Shown here piece by piece: positions 59,394-64,000 of a stretch of DNA of 64,000 bases. The stretch lies in contig NZ_FNSU01000003.1 in NCBI RefSeq assembly GCF_900105325.1, positions 806,001-870,000 of the forward strand, written 5' to 3'. Origin of the DNA: Pseudomonas marginalis (GTDB lineage Bacteria > Pseudomonadota > Gammaproteobacteria > Pseudomonadales > Pseudomonadaceae). Under the pieces are notes generated by a model, which was given only the letters and a program-made list of their open reading frames with translations, did no database searches and was not told the origin of the DNA. Position numbers and translations under genes: made by a program. Numbering within the stretch: position 1 is the first letter of the stretch; every line of letters begins with the position of its first letter.

Positions 59394-59498
59394 ATGAGTT
59401 CATCTGAACTTTCACTTGAAAGGGCAATGGTGGTGCTGAAGGAAGAAGGGCTCAGTTGCGTAGTCGTCAACCTCGGAAGTTTGCTGCGCAGCCGCTAG
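59394..59498 (+). CDS. Possible small ORF similar to the start of DUF1893 proteins
   Basis: A 34-codon frame starting ATG 59394, eight bases after the truncated aldolase stop. It reads LERAMVVLKEEGLSCVVV, like the first helix and strand of DUF1893 proteins, and then stops. It is too short to be a complete domain and is probably a remnant; translation is uncertain. Confidence 0.3.
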   Translation: MSSSELSLERAMVVLKEEGLSCVVVNLGSLLRSR

Positions 59499-60276
59499 CA
59501 ACTCGAGGTTGAACGGCAGCTCCTGTCCGATGACTGCCTATCGCCACCGGCAGCTCTGGGTCGAAAGCAGTCAGATGAAATGGCCAGCTATCGGCCAAAG
59601 ACTTTACTTCTAATATTTGCGTTATGGCAGAATGATCTGATTACTTTGATGCTCAAGCCAGTGGTAGCTCATTTGAAATTTTGGCTAATTTCTAGCGAGC
59701 AATTCTAAGGGTTAAAACAGACTAAGGCGGTTAGACCACTAATACGTGAGGTAAACATGAGCTATCACGTCACACACAGATACGGTGCCATAAGCCGCAT
59801 CTCTGGCATACGCCTATTCCTTCAGCTTCTCGCCGAACTGATAGCTCGCTTGGAAGATGAGGGCCACGGCGATGTTGCGGTGAACCTGTCACGAACCGTT
59901 ATTTTTGAAAACCTAGTAAAATCGAGATCAGACGACACTTTATAAGTGTGGATTTGAGAATACCTGGATAACAAGTCGCTGTTTGGGTATTGGCGGCTCC
60001 AGAGATACGCGACGGGACGAAAGATAAATCAAAGGCGTTCATGCGCCGGACAATTTCCTTCAAGTGCTTGCTTTAACCTTCTTGGCATGAATGGGGGATC
60101 TACGCGCAGACGAGCCACATTAAGCCAGGTCGATTGTGCTGCGATCATCCCGTTCAGGCGGTTTGCAGCATTTCTTCATCGCACACCGGCAAAGTTTGTT
60201 CGAATCTGCTCTTCCTAGCGGCACAGCTTTGTAATGTCGATTTAGCGTGTGCGCGGTTGGTCGTAGGTACACGCGA
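59499..60276. other. Low-coding accessory stretch
   Basis: About 780 bases after the DapA-family remnant, AT-richer than the flanks. Only the small ORF at 59757-59945 has a good ribosome site. Other frames here are short and unsupported. No IS, repeat or RNA gene was recognised. Confidence 0.5.
59757..59945 (+). CDS. Hypothetical 62-residue protein
   Basis: ATG 59757 with GAGGT five to six bases upstream, so translation is plausible. The protein starts MSYHVTHRYGAISRISG and has a basic/acidic middle with LARLED-type spacing; I do not recognise it. It is isolated in a low-coding stretch. It could be a relic of a larger gene. Confidence 0.4.
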   Translation: MSYHVTHRYGAISRISGIRLFLQLLAELIARLEDEGHGDVAVNLSRTVIFENLVKSRSDDTL

Positions 60277-60561
60277 TCATGGGAGTGTGGCATCCTTTAT
60301 ATGGCGAGCGTCACTCGTTGGCGTGGAGGAACTCACCAACGCAGGTTTGCGACCACCGAGCATGGGCAAGTGTTCGTGGTGCATCGTTCGGGCAAGCGGT
60401 TTATCTGCCAGAATCGCCTTCTCATGAAGTGCCGTTTCCAGCGCTTCCAAATGTCGCGAGAGTATTTTCACCGAACCGTCCAAATTGGCGGGATCGAAAG
60501 GGATCTTACCATTTGCGATTAGCACCATTGCCAGGTCCCACGCGCGCTGAGAGTCTTTCAT
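60277..60561 (-). CDS. Hypothetical small protein, second of a coupled pair
   Basis: A 94-residue soluble protein: MKDSQRAWDLAMVLIANGK, then an alpha-helical middle. ATG 60561 overlaps the stop of the upstream small gene by one base (TGATG), a strong sign of translational coupling. A GTG one codon earlier is possible. No domain recognised. Confidence 0.6.
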   Translation of the reverse strand: MKDSQRAWDLAMVLIANGKIPFDPANLDGSVKILSRHLEALETALHEKAILADKPLARTMHHEHLPMLGGRKPALVSSSTPTSDARHIKDATLP

Positions 60562-60860
60562 CACGCCACCTCCTTCTCGCGCTTGGCAACTTTTCCGTCC
60601 TTTGCCGCCGCGCTTATTGTGGGCGCTGGGAAATATTTATTGAGCACGCCGAGATGATCAATCGCTTCATGGAAAAGCGCTTCGGCTTTGCCGCGAAGGC
60701 GCAGATATTCATCAAACATTTTGCTATCGAAATCAGGGTGCTCCAGCAAGTCGAACGCGCTGTTGCTAAGGGCATTGGCCTGGTTGAAAAGCTTTTGATT
60801 TTGCTCCATGGCCAACTGCCGGCAGGCCATCATTTTTGTGTGGCTGTTATTGTGTTGCAT
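60561..60860 (-). CDS. Hypothetical small protein, first of a coupled pair
   Basis: A 99-residue mostly helical protein (EQNQKLFNQANALSNSAFDL, DSKMFDEYLRLRGKAEALFH). ATG 60860 has GAAGGA about ten bases upstream; ATGs a few codons later are alternatives. It overlaps the next small gene by one base. No known domain was recognised. The 220 bases beyond it, up to 61080, hold no gene. Confidence 0.62.
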   Translation of the reverse strand: MQHNNSHTKMMACRQLAMEQNQKLFNQANALSNSAFDLLEHPDFDSKMFDEYLRLRGKAEALFHEAIDHLGVLNKYFPAPTISAAAKDGKVAKREKEVA

Positions 60861-61080
60861 GGCTTCAATCCTTCATCAGCAGGTCTCTCTATGGTGGTGT
60901 GACACGCTTGCGAGGCCCTTGTATCAAATTGGTTTTCTCTGAAATATCGATTAATTCAGCGATTCAGCTGCGCCTAAATTATCGCCTTTTTAGATCGACG
61001 CTTCGCCATCTCAAAAAAACTGAACCTCATCGCCGCGCCTCAAACCTAACGACTTATAACCAGTAACCGGGAGGTACGTC

Positions 61081-61302
61081 ATGCAAGTTACCTATTTCTG
61101 GATTGGCCTGATGGTCATTCTGCTGTTGCTGGACTTATGGGTCCTCAATAGCGTCTGGCGTAGCGATAACAGCACGGGCAGCAAGGCGGGTTGGACGGCG
61201 TTGGTCGCAGTATTACCGTTTGTGGGGTTGGCTATTTGGGCGATTGCGGGTCCGCGCGGCATCACCAAAGGTCCGTCCTCTCCAGAACACAGTAAGGGTT
61301 GA
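61081..61302 (+). CDS. PLDc_N-domain membrane protein
   Basis: A 73-residue protein with two membrane helices (about 5-25 and 38-58) and the family end motif AIWAIAGPRG, typical of the N-terminal membrane domain of cardiolipin-synthase-type proteins (PLDc_N) that also occurs alone. GGGAGG lies six bases before the start. It is followed within 12 bases by the next gene and then a YetF-type gene, suggesting an envelope-related operon. Confidence 0.85.
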   Translation: MQVTYFWIGLMVILLLLDLWVLNSVWRSDNSTGSKAGWTALVAVLPFVGLAIWAIAGPRGITKGPSSPEHSKG

Positions 61303-61314
61303 TCAAGGGACCGT

Positions 61315-61830
61315 ATGAAGGAGCGTGTTCATCGGGATCTGCACAGCCGCAATTACCCGGTCGATGAGGACATGGTCTTGCAACGCAAGGTCTGGTGCTT
61401 CGAGCGATTGGGCTGGTACGGCTTGGTAGCGCTGATCGGGCTCACCTTGGCAGGGGTATTCTCCAAAGGGCCGCTGAGCAGCGCAGAGGCACGCAGTGCC
61501 GATGGGCAGCTGCGGGTCGAGTACCAGCGGTTCCTGCGCAATGGTTCTTCCGATAAGTTGATCGTCCATCTAGAGGGCAAACCCCGCGAGCCCTTGGAAG
61601 TGGAAATCAGCGGCGAATTGCTGCGCGGCTTTGAAGTTGAAATGCTGCAACCGCAGCCGCTCAAGGCAAGTGCCGCAGGCGAGGGCGTAAGGCTGTGGGT
61701 GCTCAGCGACGACGCAGGGCAGGCGATCGTGCACCTGACGGTGCGCAGCGACGGTGTGGGCAGTTTTACGACGCGCGTTTCGCTGCCAACCGGCGCCTCA
61801 TTGGGATTCTCACAATTCATCTATCCCTAG
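61315..61830 (+). CDS. Single-pass membrane protein with periplasmic beta domain
   Basis: A 171-residue protein with a cytoplasmic N-terminus of about 35 residues, one membrane helix (about 36-55, WYGLVALIGLTLAGVF) and a periplasmic part rich in beta strands (LIVHLEGKPREPLEVEISGE). I do not recognise the family. Similar proteins often precede YetF/DUF421 genes, as here: the next gene starts eight bases after its stop. Likely functions with that protein in the inner membrane. Confidence 0.7.
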   Translation: MKERVHRDLHSRNYPVDEDMVLQRKVWCFERLGWYGLVALIGLTLAGVFSKGPLSSAEARSADGQLRVEYQRFLRNGSSDKLIVHLEGKPREPLEVEISGELLRGFEVEMLQPQPLKASAAGEGVRLWVLSDDAGQAIVHLTVRSDGVGSFTTRVSLPTGASLGFSQFIYP

Positions 61831-61838
61831 GGGGCATC

Positions 61839-62282
61839 ATGGATTCGGTGTTACGGGCAGCGGCTATCTACTTGGTGTTGATGATCCTGTTCAAGATCGC
61901 TGGCCGGCGTTCGCTTGCGGAGCTGACCACTTTCGATTTGGTGCTGTTGATGGTCATTGGCGAGGCGACCCAGCAGGCGTTGCTGGGCGACGACTTTTCG
62001 CTGACCAATGCGGTGCTGGTGATCGCAACGCTGATTGCAATAGACATTGGTTTCTCACTGGTCAAACAGCGTTCACGCTGGTTTTCCCGCCTGCTTGATG
62101 GCGGCCCGACGATAGTCGTCGAGCATGGCAATGTGCTCCATGAGCGCCTCAAGCGTGCGCGATTGGATGAAAGCGATATTCTTGAAGCCGCCCGATCCGC
62201 TCAAGGCATCGTGGAGATCAATCAGATCAAATTCGCGATCCTTGAACGCAACGGAAAAATTTCCGTCATTCCTTCTGAATAG
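61839..62282 (+). CDS. DUF421 (YetF-like) membrane protein
   Basis: A 147-residue protein with two to three N-terminal helices and the conserved stretch KIAGRRSLAELTTFDLVLLMVIGEATQQALLGDD. The C-terminal soluble part has VVEHGNVLHERLKRARLDESDILEAARSAQGI. Both are typical of YetF. ATG 61839 follows TAGGGGG. YetF proteins are implicated in membrane or phospholipid maintenance in spore formers; the Pseudomonas role is unknown. It ends eight bases before the convergent sensor kinase. Confidence 0.9.
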   Translation: MDSVLRAAAIYLVLMILFKIAGRRSLAELTTFDLVLLMVIGEATQQALLGDDFSLTNAVLVIATLIAIDIGFSLVKQRSRWFSRLLDGGPTIVVEHGNVLHERLKRARLDESDILEAARSAQGIVEINQIKFAILERNGKISVIPSE

Positions 62283-62289
62283 ACCCAAC

Positions 62290-64000
62290 CTAACGCCGTA
62301 AGCGACAGAGTTTTTCGATGAGATCAATCAAGGAGTCGTGCGCGACCGGCTTGTTCACATGGGTGCTGAAGCCCGACTCAGCCGCCTTTTTCTGGTCACT
62401 GCCGGCACCGTAACCTGTGAGGGCAATGGCGGGCACTTGGTGCAGGTGGCCTATCGTGCGCAACTTCTGCATCAGCTCATGGCCGTTCATTTTCGGCATG
62501 CCAATATCAGATATGATCAAGTCGTACTGTGCATCGCGGGCTGTTTCCAGCGCAGTCTGTGGGTCATTGAAGGCGCTAACCTGAGCGCCTTCCATCTCCA
62601 ACAACAAATTCAGCACTTCGAGCACTTCGGCAGAGTCATCCACCAGCAATACCTTGACGCCATGAAGGCGTTCATCGTCGCCCCGCGCACCGTCAGCAGG
62701 TGGCAGATGATTCTGTTGTTCGCACAATGGCAGCCATATCGAGAAGGTGCAGCCAAATCCCAGCCCTCTGGAATGGACACTGACCGAGCCTTCGTGAGCC
62801 TCAACTAACTGACGTACCAGGGACAAGCCTATTCCGAGGCCCTCGCGTTGATGCGTCTGGTGCTGGTTTTCCGCCTGCCCGAACAGGTCGAAGATCTTCT
62901 CCATGCTGTCGTCGGCCAGGCCGATGCCACTGTCGATCACGTCCAACTGGGCGCGCCCGTCCGCGCGGCTGAGCACCAACTGCACCCGGCCACCCTCCGG
63001 GGTGAATTTCAGGGCGTTGTTGACCAGGTTCCAGATCACTTGCTCAATGCGCGTCGGGTCGACGTCGACGATCAGTGGTCCATAATCCGAAGGCGTCTGC
63101 AGTGTCACCTGGCGTCGATGCCCATCGGCGAGCACCACGCCATAAATGTCCTGCAGCGTGCGAATCAGATCAATTTGTTGCTTTTTCAGCTTGAGCTTGC
63201 CCGTGCGAACCCGGGCGACATCCAGCAGGTCATCAATGATCCGCGCCTGGCTGGACACCGCCTCGCAGATGGTATTCACGGCTTTGATCGCCGGGCCTGC
63301 GGCCTTGGTGGCGGGCAAGCGACGCAGCAACTCCGCGTTCAGTTGGATCAGGTTCAGTGGATGCTTGAGTTCGTGCGACATAACCGCAAAGAACTCGTCC
63401 TTGAGATGGCTCTTTGTCTGAGTTTCCATCAGGCGCTGGCTTTGCTCATCCTGGGTGCGTTTGTGGCCGGTGAGGTCGCGGGCGATTTTGACGTAGCCCT
63501 GCAAGCTGTCGCTCTTGAGCTGTGTGACCTCACCGCTGCAGTAGAACCGGCTGCCATCCTTGCGCACATGCCAGCGCTCGTCTTCACCCCGACCATGTTC
63601 GCGCGCCGCGCGTAGCTCGCTCTCAGGTACGCCGGCGGTGCGATCCTCCGGTGAAAAAATCAAGTCGTAATAGGCGCCCAGCACTTCGCCCTTACTGTAG
63701 CCGAAGATCAGCTCTGCACCGGTGTTCCAATCGGTGATGGCACCGTGGTCATCAAGGATGATAATTGCAAAATCGTGGGTACTCTCGGCCACCAGGCGCA
63801 TGCGCTCTTCCCCTAGGCGCAGTTCCTCCTCTGCCTGGCGTCGTTTGGTGATATCGATGAAGGTCAGCACCGTGCCGTCGATATGATCCTCGCTGGAACG
63901 GTAGGGCAACAATCGTGCGATGTACCAGCGATCGTCCTTACTGCTGATTTCCCGCTCGATGATGCTCAGCGACTCAAACACAGTCGCAGCGTCTTCAGTG
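62290..64000 (-). CDS. Hybrid sensor histidine kinase with C-terminal receiver (partial)
   Basis: The C-terminal half of a large sensor, open at the right edge. In order there is a PAS-like segment ending DGTVLTFIDITKRRQAEEEL, a PAS domain (DFAIIILDDHGAITDWNTGAE), a HisKA dimer with the phospho-His in MSHELKHPLNLIQLNAE, an ATPase with the N-box NLVNNALKFTPEGG and the D-box IDSGIGL, and a receiver with DDSAEV and LIISDIGMPKMNG. The upstream segment SIIEREISSKDDRWYIARLL followed by PYRSSEDHIDG is characteristic of CheB-CheR-PAS fusion sensors, so a CheB/CheR part may lie beyond the window. It is convergent with the YetF gene. Confidence 0.9.
   Translation of the reverse strand, partial: TEDAATVFESLSIIEREISSKDDRWYIARLLPYRSSEDHIDGTVLTFIDITKRRQAEEELRLGEERMRLVAESTHDFAIIILDDHGAITDWNTGAELIFGYSKGEVLGAYYDLIFSPEDRTAGVPESELRAAREHGRGEDERWHVRKDGSRFYCSGEVTQLKSDSLQGYVKIARDLTGHKRTQDEQSQRLMETQTKSHLKDEFFAVMSHELKHPLNLIQLNAELLRRLPATKAAGPAIKAVNTICEAVSSQARIIDDLLDVARVRTGKLKLKKQQIDLIRTLQDIYGVVLADGHRRQVTLQTPSDYGPLIVDVDPTRIEQVIWNLVNNALKFTPEGGRVQLVLSRADGRAQLDVIDSGIGLADDSMEKIFDLFGQAENQHQTHQREGLGIGLSLVRQLVEAHEGSVSVHSRGLGFGCTFSIWLPLCEQQNHLPPADGARGDDERLHGVKVLLVDDSAEVLEVLNLLLEMEGAQVSAFNDPQTALETARDAQYDLIISDIGMPKMNGHELMQKLRTIGHLHQVPAIALTGYGAGSDQKKAAESGFSTHVNKPVAHDSLIDLIEKLCRLRR

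Noticed and set aside
1..64000. CRISPR arrays, tRNA and rRNA genes, complete prophage.
   Set aside because: No regularly spaced repeat array, cloverleaf-type gene or rRNA sequence was noticed while reading. The only phage-like trace is the integrase fragment.

Overview
The window is chromosomal DNA of a Pseudomonas from the fluorescens/chlororaphis group. The evidence is high GC, Pseudomonas-type gene content, short-tailed REP-like hairpin elements between genes (3.16, 16.7 and 26.5 kb), and an aldoxime-nitrile gene cluster matching in order and active-site residues the one known from P. chlororaphis B23. No rRNA, tRNA, CRISPR array or complete insertion sequence was seen.

Layout. 0-6.2 kb: the end of cheA followed by a poly-HAMP chemoreceptor, two cheW, cheR, cheD and cheB, a complete accessory chemosensory operon. 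6.3-16.6 kb (mostly minus strand): aldoxime dehydratase (oxdA), amidase, Fe-type nitrile hydratase alpha and beta, its GTPase activator, a soluble PAS-PAS chemoreceptor inserted in the operon, an acyl-CoA synthetase and a TetR regulator, with the divergent AraC/XylS-type regulator oxdR. The enzymes form a complete route aldoxime -> nitrile -> amide -> acid -> acyl-CoA. Two pairs of 16-bp direct repeats, each pair with a 21-bp period, lie in front of oxdA and in front of the amidase and are candidate OxdR sites. 16.8-20.5 kb: XRE-cupin regulator, EamA exporter, ABC exporter. 20.5-26.5 kb: GntR regulator divergent from a sulfonate/nitrate-type ABC importer and a large DUF3604 (PHP-like) protein. 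26.7-30.5 kb: glycolate oxidase glcDEF. 31-37.5 kb: a visibly AT-richer block with a membrane di-iron desaturase, an OpuC-type quaternary-amine ABC importer, a flavin monooxygenase and a PhnD-like protein lacking a signal peptide. 37.9-47 kb: a TetR regulator, a FadL-type porin, an SDR and a tripartite RND pump, tied together by four copies of one 24-bp palindrome. 47.2-49.9 kb: LysR regulator, EamA exporter, SDR; the LysR gene and the exporter share an operator-like sequence. 49.9-55.3 kb: AraC regulator divergent from MFS exporter, MHS-family importer and an N,N-dimethylformamidase-like large subunit. 55.3-61 kb: a worn accessory stretch with hypothetical genes, an integrase relic, an XRE-cupin regulator, a B3/4-domain protein, a 3'-truncated dihydrodipicolinate-synthase-family gene and small ORFs. 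61-64 kb: small membrane proteins, a YetF-type protein, and the C-terminal half of a hybrid sensor kinase running off the window.

The most interesting material is regulatory: three separate sets of repeated operator-like sequences (OxdR, TetR, LysR) let one predict regulons directly from the sequence. There are also several uncharacterised uptake-plus-enzyme modules: DUF3604 with its ABC importer, the desaturase/OpuC/flavin-monooxygenase block, and the DMFase-like gene with its MHS importer.
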